Shown one piece after another: positions 16,715 through 25,809 of a stretch of DNA of 64,000 bases. Each line of letters opens with the position of its first letter. Within the stretch, counting starts at the first letter, position 1. The notes beneath the pieces were generated by a model that was given only the letters and a program-made list of their open reading frames with translations, had not been told where the DNA came from and ran no database searches. The DNA lies in assembly GCF_039545095.1 (NCBI RefSeq), contig NZ_BAABRS010000002.1:310001-374000 (forward strand), read 5' to 3'. The stretch is from Fodinibius salicampi (lineage in GTDB: Bacteria > Bacteroidota > Rhodothermia > Balneolales > Balneolaceae). The position numbers and the translations under genes are program-made.

Positions 16715-19432
16715 ATGGAATCAAGCACTATTCCAAAAAATATCGAAACAAATGACGATCGTGACTTTGAGTTTCTGCGCGAGGAAGGGCTGAGGCATAT
16801 CGAAGAGCTGAGCCGGAAACTATGGACTGATTATAATACCCATGATCCGGGGATCACTTTTTTGGAGGTGCTTTGTTATGCCATTACGGATTTGGGTAAT
16901 AGGGTCAATTTGCCCATTCGTGATTTGATTACCTCCTCCAAAGAGGAGAAAGAATCGCTGGCCGATGATTTTCCAACGGCCAAGCAGATTCTTACCACCA
17001 AGCCGGTCAGTGAAAGCGATTATCGCAAGTTGTTTATCGATATTGAAGGGGTCAACAATGCTTTTATTCGTGTGGATACCGATCATACGCTCTACAGCCA
17101 TTGCCTGCAGATGGATGAAGCTACGGAAGAGTTTCGGCAAGGTATATTAAGTTATGACGGGGATCTGCAGTTCGATTATAAGAAGGTGGATGAGTTCAAC
17201 TTAAAGGGATTGTATAACATTTATTTTGAACCAACTCATGATATCCAGTTTTTGCCGGATGCAGAGCGGAAGGTACGTATCGATGAAATTACCAGCGAGA
17301 TAAAAGAGCGGTATCATGCTAACCGTAATCTCTGTGAAGACCTGGCTGAGGTAAAGGAAATTGATGAGCTAAAACTGTTGGTTTGTGGAGATATTGAGCT
17401 TGAAAACTCCGCTAATGCTGTGGAAGTGCTGGTAGAGATGCTTTTTCGTATTCAGATGTATTTATCCCCTTCAGTCAGTCGGTATACGCTGAATCAGCTT
17501 CTGGATGAGGGTATGCCGGTTGAAGATATCTTTGAGGGCCCCGTTCTGGAGAACGGTTTTATTCGTGATGACGAACTAAGTAATGCTGATATCAAGACCG
17601 AAGTGCACCTTTCCGATCTGGTGCAGATTGTCATGGAAACTCCCGGTGTTTCCGATATCCGGAAATTACGTATGGCAAGATGTGGGGATAATGGAAAAGA
17701 GCCTGCGGAGATGAACCTGGATAAATGGACCATCTGCTTTCCGCCTGATCATGAAAAAATACTTCGGTTGTGTCTGGATCGCAGCATCAGGACCATGAAT
17801 TTATTTAAAGATGTCATTCCTGTTGATGTGGATTCAGCAACCATTAAGGAAAAACTGGAGGAACGTATCAGAGTACATCAGGAAAGCCTGAAGCTGAGCT
17901 ATGACGATATCCCAATTGAGGAGGGCAGTTCTTTTGAAACCGGGCATTTCAGTACCGTCCAAAACGATCTGCCACAGCTTTATGGGACGGGTGAATACGG
18001 ACTTTCTCCTTCACTGCCCGAAGAGCGCCACGCCAAAGCAAAACAGCTAAAAAGTTACCTCTTGTTCTTTGACCAGATTCTAGCCACCTATTTTGGTCAT
18101 CTGAAGCATTTTGGACAGTTGTTATCGGCGGATATCAACAATCGGAGCTATTTTGTAAATGAAGTACAGAATGTAAATGATTTTGAGGATCTGGTAAGTA
18201 ATCCTGCCCTTTATGCTGGTGAAATTGAGAATATTCTTGATGAGCTGGATGACTTTGATGAACGAAAAAACGCTTTTCTGGATCATCTGCTTTCTCGTTT
18301 TGCAGAGAATATGAATGAATATGCTTTTTCCATGCTGGAAGGATTCGGAGAAGAAATAAGCAGTGCCACCTTATGGCATAAGTCCACGCTGCTAGAGGAA
18401 TACCCGGAGGTCAGTGCCGGACGATCCAGCGCTTTTAATTATTATGCTGAAGATGCTGAAGTCTGGGAAACCTACAATGTGAGCGGACTCGAACATCGCC
18501 TGGCTAGACTGTTGGGAATCAGGGATTACTCTCGCCGCGATCTTACCACTTATGATTATGAGTTTTACCAGGAAGAAGATGACGACGATATTTCCGAGTG
18601 GCGCTGGCGCATCCGTAATACTGCCGGAGAGATTATGTTTTCGAGCAGTAAACACTACCATAGCAGGGCAGAGGCAGAAGAAGAGATGTGGATCGCTGTT
18701 TCGCTGGCCTGGGATAAAAGTAATTACCAGTTGCTTCCGACCGAGTCGGGTGACAAGTTTTATTTCAACCTGGTGGATGAACATAAAGAGGTCGTCGCCC
18801 GGCATATTAAGTATTACACATCCCGCGAAGCTGCCGAGGCCGATATCGAAGAATTTTCGGAGTATATGTTTGACAAGGTTTCGGATGAGGGGATGTTCCT
18901 TTTTGAGCATATCCTGTTCCGACCGGACCGGGAGGATCCTGATGCTGATCAAAAGTTTATGGACATCTGTATGGATTCCGATTGCAAGCAATGCAAACCG
19001 GGTGACCCCTATTCATTAAGAATGACTATCGTTTTTCCGGGATGGACTAAACGGTTTTCAAATGTATACTTTCGTGAGTTTGCTGAAAACCTAATCCGCC
19101 GGGAAGTACCAGCCCATATTATGACTCGCATTTGCTGGATCGGCAACGAAAAGGAAATAGAAAGCGAATCTGATGAACCCGAAGATGGCCAGATGACAAA
19201 GCTTGAGGAGCTTTACAAGAAATGGTTAACCAAAAAGATGCAAAGTCCCGAAGATCAAAAAGACAATGAGTTTCTAAAGCCGCTGGTAGATTTACTGCAT
19301 GAACTGGAAACGGTCTATCCGGCAGGAACTCTGCACGATTGCAGTACCTCAGGCGACAGCAGCACCTCCATCATATTGGGACGTTCAACTATAGGAGAAT
19401 TAAAAAAACAAGAAGAAAATGGCGACGAATAA
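16715..19432 (+). CDS. eCIS second baseplate wedge protein (Pvc12/Afp12-like)
   Basis: This 905-residue protein has the family N-terminus LRHIEELSRKLWTDYNTHDP followed by GITFLEVLCYAITDLGNRV, a hallmark of Afp12-type baseplate proteins. The middle is helical and acidic. A C-terminal region (about 725-820) has FEHILFRPD, a cysteine-containing CKQCKPGDPYS, IVFPGWTKRFSNVYFREFAE and ICWIGN. It probably pairs with the J-like protein to make the wedge ring that triggers contraction. The last 14 bases overlap the next gene. Confidence 0.9.
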   Translation: MESSTIPKNIETNDDRDFEFLREEGLRHIEELSRKLWTDYNTHDPGITFLEVLCYAITDLGNRVNLPIRDLITSSKEEKESLADDFPTAKQILTTKPVSESDYRKLFIDIEGVNNAFIRVDTDHTLYSHCLQMDEATEEFRQGILSYDGDLQFDYKKVDEFNLKGLYNIYFEPTHDIQFLPDAERKVRIDEITSEIKERYHANRNLCEDLAEVKEIDELKLLVCGDIELENSANAVEVLVEMLFRIQMYLSPSVSRYTLNQLLDEGMPVEDIFEGPVLENGFIRDDELSNADIKTEVHLSDLVQIVMETPGVSDIRKLRMARCGDNGKEPAEMNLDKWTICFPPDHEKILRLCLDRSIRTMNLFKDVIPVDVDSATIKEKLEERIRVHQESLKLSYDDIPIEEGSSFETGHFSTVQNDLPQLYGTGEYGLSPSLPEERHAKAKQLKSYLLFFDQILATYFGHLKHFGQLLSADINNRSYFVNEVQNVNDFEDLVSNPALYAGEIENILDELDDFDERKNAFLDHLLSRFAENMNEYAFSMLEGFGEEISSATLWHKSTLLEEYPEVSAGRSSAFNYYAEDAEVWETYNVSGLEHRLARLLGIRDYSRRDLTTYDYEFYQEEDDDDISEWRWRIRNTAGEIMFSSSKHYHSRAEAEEEMWIAVSLAWDKSNYQLLPTESGDKFYFNLVDEHKEVVARHIKYYTSREAAEADIEEFSEYMFDKVSDEGMFLFEHILFRPDREDPDADQKFMDICMDSDCKQCKPGDPYSLRMTIVFPGWTKRFSNVYFREFAENLIRREVPAHIMTRICWIGNEKEIESESDEPEDGQMTKLEELYKKWLTKKMQSPEDQKDNEFLKPLVDLLHELETVYPAGTLHDCSTSGDSSTSIILGRSTIGELKKQEENGDE

Positions 19433-22400
19433 ATCACTATACGACCCGGTGCCCACCTATCGAAAGTTTGTTGATAATCAGGTGCTAACTGATGATCAAC
19501 TCAATGCTGTATTGGATCATCTTAACTACCAAGACCAGCTTTCGCGTGTGCTCTTAAGTGGAGTGGGCATCGTCTGCGGACTTCATTTGTCATTAAATAC
19601 AAATGGAGAAACCAGCATAGAAATTACCAGCGGTGCTGCGGTGACTACCGATGGTAACTTGTTGAAAGTGGGCGAAACCACCTTCAAAGGATTCAAGCGT
19701 TTCAGGGATGATAACGTCAAATACTCCCGCTTCTTACAGGATGGAGAGTCTACTATGCCTCTTTGGGAGCTGGAAACCGATACCGATCCTTCTGATGTTC
19801 ATACACTTGAAAATTTCGAAAGTGAGGTAGGATTTCCATTAGAGGAGGCAATAGCCGTTCTCTATCTTGAAGATTATCTTAAAGAACAGGAAGACTGTTC
19901 ACCCGTGGACTGTGATACCCAGGGACGTGAAGTCGTGAATACCATTCGGGTGCTTTTGGTTTCGCCGGGAAACGCGGAAAAAATAGCACAGGGAGATTCA
20001 ATTTTATCGGATCTGCTATCTGAGGAGGGAGAGCCACTGGTTAATACATTGTCTCCCATATATACTCCGAGAGTGGTGCTTAATAAAGCAAATACGGATA
20101 GTTATGAGAAGTTCAGGAAAGCATATAATGTACAGTTTAGTAGTCTGGCCAATCGTATTATTCAGTTGGGAAATTTGGGCCTGTTCCATGATATCTTAGA
20201 AGAGCAGGATGTAAATCCTGATAATGTGCTTGGGAGCCTTTCCGGTACTTTCTTTAACACGCAGTACCTGTACGACTTTTACAAAGATCTGGTTACCGCA
20301 TACAATGAGCTGCGAGATTTATTGAAAAAATATTATGCTATCTGCTGTCCCGATCCGGATGCATTCCCAAAGCATGTGCTTTTGGGGTCGCTGGTCAAAT
20401 CCGAAACTCCCTGGCGGCACGAATTTTATCCATCACCTATTCTGAATCATCCCAACAGCTTGAATAGTTTGAAATCTGCCTTTAAAAGACTGTTGCTGAT
20501 GATCAAGGACTTTAGGACAGAACGAAAAGATCGAGTTCAAATTACTCCTTCCCGTAACGGTCATTTTCGGATTGGAGAGCAGGCCATCCCATTTTATTAT
20601 GACCTGGAGAATTCTGAAGATCCGCTTACTTTTCTTGAAAATTGGAAAGAGGAGGATATAGATCTCGTACCCAATTATTACGGCTATGATTATCCCGAAA
20701 GTGATTTTGATCCATTAGATGTTTGTCTGGACGATCATGATTTTTATCGTATTGAAGGACATGTCGGTCATCATGTAATGGACGTGCACGAAGAACTTCA
20801 GGATATACAAGAAGAAAAAGGTTTGGCTTTTGATATCAAGCCGGTAGCTATTGGGGAATACCCGGACGAAGAAACCATTGACTATGACAAATACCGGGTC
20901 TATTTCGAAGATCTGCAAGTGGTATTGCAAGCCTGGAATGAAGAGCAGGAGTGTTTGATGGAGTCCGCCAGCAAATTTTTATCCGGCTTTAGTCTTGCAG
21001 AACCCGGCCGACATGTCAACTATACCATAGAGAATAATGGTGATAGTGACGTCAATTCTGTATCGACTGGTATGCCTTTAATAACAGCCTACCGCAAGAA
21101 AAAAGAGCAGCCGTCATATACTGCTTATCGGACAAAAGCCAAAGAAAATTATGTGCTTAAAGGTATTACAGAAGAACAAGGTACGCTGGGAGGCACTATG
21201 CATGAACATAATACCATTGTTTCTAATTATAACAGAGGTGAAATTATTTATAACACGGGAAAAGCAGTTGAGGGATTTGTAGAAGATTGGGAAATAGATA
21301 TCAAAGAAGCTGCAGTGAATATCCCGGTAGAATTACTCGGTCATTTGAAAGAGACAGAAGATCATAAACTGACCGATATTGAAGATTTTACTGAAGAAAA
21401 TCTCAAAAAATATATTGATGCGCTTAAAGCCCAGTGTAAACAGGCCCAAACTTCAAAAAAACGGTTCCAGCGTTTGTCTGGATTGAAAGAGTATACTGCT
21501 GCTCAGCCTTGGATAGAGCAGTATGAATTTATATTGAATCGGATTATATCGTCCTGTTGTCTTATCAAAAAGGTGGAGGTGCTTTATGAAAAAATACTGG
21601 AGCGCAAGCAAGAGGTATTGAAACAAAGGGTGCTGGATAACTTTGTTGACCGGCATCCCGGGGCTGAACACAAAGCTGGCGTACCTGATGGAGGGACTTT
21701 TATCGTGTTGTATTTGTCAAGAAGGCAGGAGCCCGAGGGTCGTACTCTGAGAGCGGAATTGGAATCTGATCGCCGGGGAATAGTTGCAATGAGTACAAGT
21801 AGCTTGGCAAACAGGAAACAGCAACTTCCTCACGGTACGGTCATTGGCGACCTCTGCTTGCCTTATATCTGCTGTTCTGAAACCCCATCAACTACATTTG
21901 TATTCCCCGAACAGCTCGCTACGCTCCGTCTGCCTGTTGGTCATGTATGTGTGGGTGAGGATGATGAAGTAGATCCTGTTCGGATGGATGTAACACCTGC
22001 TGATGGCGAGATCAAGGCCTATATCCAGGAGCGTGAACTCAGTGGGGTCATCATCCGGAATGAGAACGGCCTTTTCTTCGATCCAAATCAGGTGTCTTCA
22101 GATGATTATGATAAGGTTATCCGGTTTAAGGTAAACGGTCAGCCGGTCGAACCTATATTGCAGATATATCGCAAACCGGAACCGGGCTTTACATACGATG
22201 ATGAAATTACCTTCAGAGAGGAGAATACCATTGCCGTGGTTACCTTTGAAAATATCTCCGAACCGTTCGATGAGCTCACTTTTGAATGGGACTTCGCAGG
22301 GGAGGTGGTTAAGGATGAAAATTCCGTGGTGTTCAAGCATACTTTTAATGTTGAGCCCGGCGAAAACTATGACTTCCAGGTAAGGCTTAAAGCTTTCAAC

Positions 22401-23021
22401 GGCTCGTGCGAGGAGACGTTTACAGAAAGTGTGAATATTGACGTGCCGGATATCGAAGAACCGGTTGAGGATTGCGAGGAAGTTACTGCAGCTACGATTC
22501 GAAATACCAGAAATATCATGGACAGACTATTCCAGGCGAATCCGGATATCCTTTCGGAAGTTCAACCTTCATACCAGGATGAGGTGCAACCGGTATATGA
22601 AAAGATACTTGAAAATACTGAAGAAGCTTTTAGTGGAGGTATGGATGAGGAGGTTTTCGCCTTTATCCAGAATGCTCACTTTGCTATTCAGGAAATGATA
22701 GGTACCTATAATACGGATACTGAGCGGGAGTTTTCGCTTTTAGTTTATTATGAGCTTATACTGCTTTATTTCTATCTGCAGGCCTGTCGTGAGGAAGATA
22801 TCGAGGTGCATGCTCAGATCTCTGATGTTGCAGGTGGGTGGGCAGACTTTACAGATCGGGCAAGGGAAGAGTTCCCTGAAGCACTTGAGGCTCTCATTGG
22901 AAGCAATGACATCCATGAAAAACTTGTGATTATTCGCAAGAGGATGAATCAGCGTTTTGATGAAGAAATTGCTGATATTGTAGACGATTTAATTTCAAAA
23001 TTAAATGAAGTCAGTGGATAA
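19419..23021 (+). CDS. Very large eCIS-locus protein of unknown fold, with PKD-like domain
   Basis: The gene encodes 1200 residues and overlaps the wedge gene by 14 bases and the tape-measure gene by 17, so it belongs to the operon. I do not recognise a full-length family. The N-terminal 100 residues (PTYRKFVDNQVLTDDQLNAV, VGIVCGLHLSL, ITSGAAVTTDGNLL) resemble a small beta domain of the kind that attaches phage-like appendages. The centre is mixed helical. About 920-1008 is a PKD-like beta domain (VTFENISEPFDELTFEWDFA, HTFNVEPGENYDFQVRL). The last 190 residues are helical. There is no signal peptide. No recognisable tail-fibre gene (Pvc13-like) exists in the locus, so this is the best candidate for the outer baseplate appendage: fibre, receptor binder, or cage around the baseplate. 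That role is inference. Confidence 0.75.
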   Translation: MATNKSLYDPVPTYRKFVDNQVLTDDQLNAVLDHLNYQDQLSRVLLSGVGIVCGLHLSLNTNGETSIEITSGAAVTTDGNLLKVGETTFKGFKRFRDDNVKYSRFLQDGESTMPLWELETDTDPSDVHTLENFESEVGFPLEEAIAVLYLEDYLKEQEDCSPVDCDTQGREVVNTIRVLLVSPGNAEKIAQGDSILSDLLSEEGEPLVNTLSPIYTPRVVLNKANTDSYEKFRKAYNVQFSSLANRIIQLGNLGLFHDILEEQDVNPDNVLGSLSGTFFNTQYLYDFYKDLVTAYNELRDLLKKYYAICCPDPDAFPKHVLLGSLVKSETPWRHEFYPSPILNHPNSLNSLKSAFKRLLLMIKDFRTERKDRVQITPSRNGHFRIGEQAIPFYYDLENSEDPLTFLENWKEEDIDLVPNYYGYDYPESDFDPLDVCLDDHDFYRIEGHVGHHVMDVHEELQDIQEEKGLAFDIKPVAIGEYPDEETIDYDKYRVYFEDLQVVLQAWNEEQECLMESASKFLSGFSLAEPGRHVNYTIENNGDSDVNSVSTGMPLITAYRKKKEQPSYTAYRTKAKENYVLKGITEEQGTLGGTMHEHNTIVSNYNRGEIIYNTGKAVEGFVEDWEIDIKEAAVNIPVELLGHLKETEDHKLTDIEDFTEENLKKYIDALKAQCKQAQTSKKRFQRLSGLKEYTAAQPWIEQYEFILNRIISSCCLIKKVEVLYEKILERKQEVLKQRVLDNFVDRHPGAEHKAGVPDGGTFIVLYLSRRQEPEGRTLRAELESDRRGIVAMSTSSLANRKQQLPHGTVIGDLCLPYICCSETPSTTFVFPEQLATLRLPVGHVCVGEDDEVDPVRMDVTPADGEIKAYIQERELSGVIIRNENGLFFDPNQVSSDDYDKVIRFKVNGQPVEPILQIYRKPEPGFTYDDEITFREENTIAVVTFENISEPFDELTFEWDFAGEVVKDENSVVFKHTFNVEPGENYDFQVRLKAFNGSCEETFTESVNIDVPDIEEPVEDCEEVTAATIRNTRNIMDRLFQANPDILSEVQPSYQDEVQPVYEKILENTEEAFSGGMDEEVFAFIQNAHFAIQEMIGTYNTDTEREFSLLVYYELILLYFYLQACREEDIEVHAQISDVAGGWADFTDRAREEFPEALEALIGSNDIHEKLVIIRKRMNQRFDEEIADIVDDLISKLNEVSG

Positions 23022-24444
23022 TGAGCAAAAACATATCATCAATAAAGTAAAGGCCGAACTGACGATTCCTCCCACCTTATCACAAGAAGGAGACAGGTCA
23101 GAACAGTTGAAGCAAGCGATCCAAAATGCGCTTGATAATATCGTGCCGGAACTGGACCGTACGTATGGGGATAACAGGAGTTACCGGATGGAGTTTCTTT
23201 CAGTAGAACTCAACTTACAAAAGGATGATCTGTCACAGCTTGAAACGTTGCTTGAGGAAGCACTGATTGATAAAATGATAAGTGCGGGGCATAAAGCTGA
23301 TAATCAAAGTAAAAAAGAGGATGAGAAGCAACACTTTGAAAAAATTGAGCCCGGACAGCGTCGGGTAGATCTGCTCAGTTACTTTTTGAAAACAGGTCAA
23401 TTCCCCTGGTGGGCCGAAGGCGCATCATCTGCCGATCTTGAAGATAGGCTGAGGGAAATGTCTGCCAAGGAGTGGCAGGATCTTATCAAGCCGATGGTTC
23501 TGGTTCATCCGGAAGTTCTGCGCAGGCTTGCTGCTCAATTTCCCGAAGATCTCCTCCAGCAATTAATAAAAAAATCTTCGGGCAGGAAAGCATATTCCGT
23601 AGATGAAATCATTAAGGCATTGAAGGATATCAGTTCCTTTCTTGGAGACCAACATTTAGCTTATGGTACAAGGCGGCGGATTGTTACACGGCTTTATGAA
23701 CATGCTTTTTCAGGGATAATATTTGATGAGGAGACTAAGCCCATTTTTAATAAAATAATGGGAGTCACCTTCGCAAGTTTCCGTGATGTGGGGACGGGCA
23801 TTGAGGAATGGAAAAAATGGCTGGAAAAGTCTGACGGAAATAAATATTTCTGGCTTAATTTGCTGGATGACAAACCAGAAATAGAATTAGAGGAAGAGGA
23901 AAAAGAAGTGGAGCAGGATAGAGATACTGAGATCGGGGAAGATGATGATTTATCCGTTTCCAATGGCGGATTGGTACTCTTGAATCCTTTTATTGAATCA
24001 TTATTTGAGAATTTGGGCTTGTTGGAGGAAGGAGAATTCAGTCAACAGTCTGCCCGCGAACGAGCGGTTTGCCTACTGTATTATCTGGCTACGGGTCATG
24101 AAGAGTTCCCGGAACATGAATTGGCATTGCCCAAATTTTTATGCGGATGGCCTTCGGGAGAGCCTATCAACCGGTTTCTACCGATAAGTGAGTATGAAAT
24201 AGAAGAATGTGATGCAATGCTGAACAGTGCCATTACTCACTGGGAGGCTTTAAAAAATACGTCTATTAATGGATTCCGGAGTAATTTCCTGCAGCGGAAG
24301 GGTATTCTACGCGAGGAGGAGTTTGGCTGGTCGCTTTATGTCGAGCGGGAAACGCAGGATATCCTGCTTGAAAAGCTGCCGTGGAGCTTGTCGGTCGTCA
24401 AACATGAGTGGATGGATGAAATGTTAACCGTACACTGGCAATAA
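23005..24444 (+). CDS. eCIS tape-measure family protein (CIS_TMP, Pvc14-like)
   Basis: This 479-residue protein begins with the CIS tape-measure family pattern: KHIINKVKAELTI, then DNIVPELDRTYGDNRSYRME and LSVELNLQKDD. A helical body follows, including LLSYFLKTGQFPWWAEG (the family's LxxyLxtGxlPwW motif), and a later LFENLGLLEEGEF and RERAVCLLYYLATGHEE, also typical. It is thought to set tube length or assist assembly. An acidic linker (EEEEKEVEQDRDTEIGEDDD) separates the two helical parts. The stop overlaps the start of the ATPase gene. Confidence 0.9.
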   Translation: MKSVDNEQKHIINKVKAELTIPPTLSQEGDRSEQLKQAIQNALDNIVPELDRTYGDNRSYRMEFLSVELNLQKDDLSQLETLLEEALIDKMISAGHKADNQSKKEDEKQHFEKIEPGQRRVDLLSYFLKTGQFPWWAEGASSADLEDRLREMSAKEWQDLIKPMVLVHPEVLRRLAAQFPEDLLQQLIKKSSGRKAYSVDEIIKALKDISSFLGDQHLAYGTRRRIVTRLYEHAFSGIIFDEETKPIFNKIMGVTFASFRDVGTGIEEWKKWLEKSDGNKYFWLNLLDDKPEIELEEEEKEVEQDRDTEIGEDDDLSVSNGGLVLLNPFIESLFENLGLLEEGEFSQQSARERAVCLLYYLATGHEEFPEHELALPKFLCGWPSGEPINRFLPISEYEIEECDAMLNSAITHWEALKNTSINGFRSNFLQRKGILREEEFGWSLYVERETQDILLEKLPWSLSVVKHEWMDEMLTVHWQ

Positions 24445-25802
24445 TGATGGATTATCAGCAACTCATAGCATCGGTGCAGCAATTTATTTTTCATCGCCTG
24501 GAGCATTACTTTGAAAAACGGGAGAAGGCTCCTTCTCTAAAAGATTTTAAGCTAACCCTGCAGAAAAATAATCCTCTTCATCAACTGGTCCGGTCACGTC
24601 GGCTGGGAAAGGAGGAACAGCTTCTGCTGGGTATTGCTCTGATCCCGCATCTGAATCCCGCTTTATATTCCAATCTCATCCGGCACTTCCTGCCGCAAGG
24701 GGGAGATTTGCCCATATTTGGTGCAGCCAAAGGCAAGAATCACCGGGGCGTTATTCCAACGGGAGAAACAGCTCAGTTTATCTTGGCCGGATCGGATATT
24801 AATGAACGGCTAAGGGTGGTAGATTTGCTCAAAGAGTCTGAATTAATTCAAGATCAGATTTTGAACCTCGAGAGCATGCCAGCGGGAGAGCCCGAAATGA
24901 GCGGCAAGCTTACGGTTGCCGATGAGTATGTCGACTTGTTTTTAACAGGTAAAAGGTCCACACCTTCATTCGGACCTGATTTCCCGGCCCAGAAAATTGA
25001 GACTGAGCGGGATTGGGAGGATTTGGTTTTGTCGGACGATGTCAAAGAGCAGATTGAGGAGCTAAAGATATGGATGAATCATAATGACCGGTTAATGAAA
25101 GAGTGGGAGATGGATAAAAAGTTGAAGCCGGGCTATAGGGCCCTTTTCTACGGACCTTCAGGAACCGGGAAAACGCTTACGGCTACCCTTTTGGGAAAAT
25201 ATACCGACCGGGAGGTTTTTCGGGTAGATTTATCTACTATCGTTTCCAAATATATCGGTGAAACGGAGAAGAACCTGGAAAAGCTCTTCTCCAAAGCCGC
25301 CAACAAGGACTGGATTCTGTTTTTTGATGAGGCTGATGCTCTTTTTGGCAAACGAACCGAGGTAAGTGATGCCCATGACCGTTATGCCAATCAGGAGGTG
25401 AGCTATCTGCTGCAGCGCGTTGAGAATTTTGGAGGTCTGGTGATACTATCCACCAATTACAAATCCAATATTGACGATGCTTTCCTGAGGCGCTTTAATG
25501 CCATTATTAAGTTTCCCTTTCCAGATGCGGAAGAGCGGCATCTTATCTGGAAAAAATCACTGCCGGAGAAAGCCCAGTTAGAAAAAGAATTGGATCTGTC
25601 TGAGATAGCGGCTCGGTATAAGCTTACCGGCGGCAGTATTATAAATGTTGTGCACCAGGCTTCCCTGAAATCAATAAGTAACGACTCTGATGTTATCACT
25701 TTAGAGAGTGTCTTGCACGGGATCAAGCGGGAGGTGGAAAAGGAAGGCAAGGTTTTTAACAACCTGCTGGAAAAGAAAGTGAAACTGAACGGTAAACAAT
25801 GA
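24444..25802 (+). CDS. eCIS AAA+ ATPase (Pvc15/Afp15-like)
   Basis: This 452-residue protein has a Walker A motif (FYGPSGTGKTLTA, about residue 236), a Walker B/DEAD-like motif (WILFFDEADALFGKR, about 290), a sensor-1-like ILSTNYKSNIDDAFLRRF with arginine-finger candidates, and a C-terminal lid (YKLTGGSIINVVHQASL). The N-terminal 200 residues are a family-specific adaptor. In eCIS loci this ATPase is required for assembly or for loading cargo. It is adjacent to the two cargo genes, whose start is 7 bases downstream. An ATG three bases later is an alternative start. Confidence 0.95.
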   Translation: MMDYQQLIASVQQFIFHRLEHYFEKREKAPSLKDFKLTLQKNNPLHQLVRSRRLGKEEQLLLGIALIPHLNPALYSNLIRHFLPQGGDLPIFGAAKGKNHRGVIPTGETAQFILAGSDINERLRVVDLLKESELIQDQILNLESMPAGEPEMSGKLTVADEYVDLFLTGKRSTPSFGPDFPAQKIETERDWEDLVLSDDVKEQIEELKIWMNHNDRLMKEWEMDKKLKPGYRALFYGPSGTGKTLTATLLGKYTDREVFRVDLSTIVSKYIGETEKNLEKLFSKAANKDWILFFDEADALFGKRTEVSDAHDRYANQEVSYLLQRVENFGGLVILSTNYKSNIDDAFLRRFNAIIKFPFPDAEERHLIWKKSLPEKAQLEKELDLSEIAARYKLTGGSIINVVHQASLKSISNDSDVITLESVLHGIKREVEKEGKVFNNLLEKKVKLNGKQ

Positions 25803-25809
25803 GGACATT

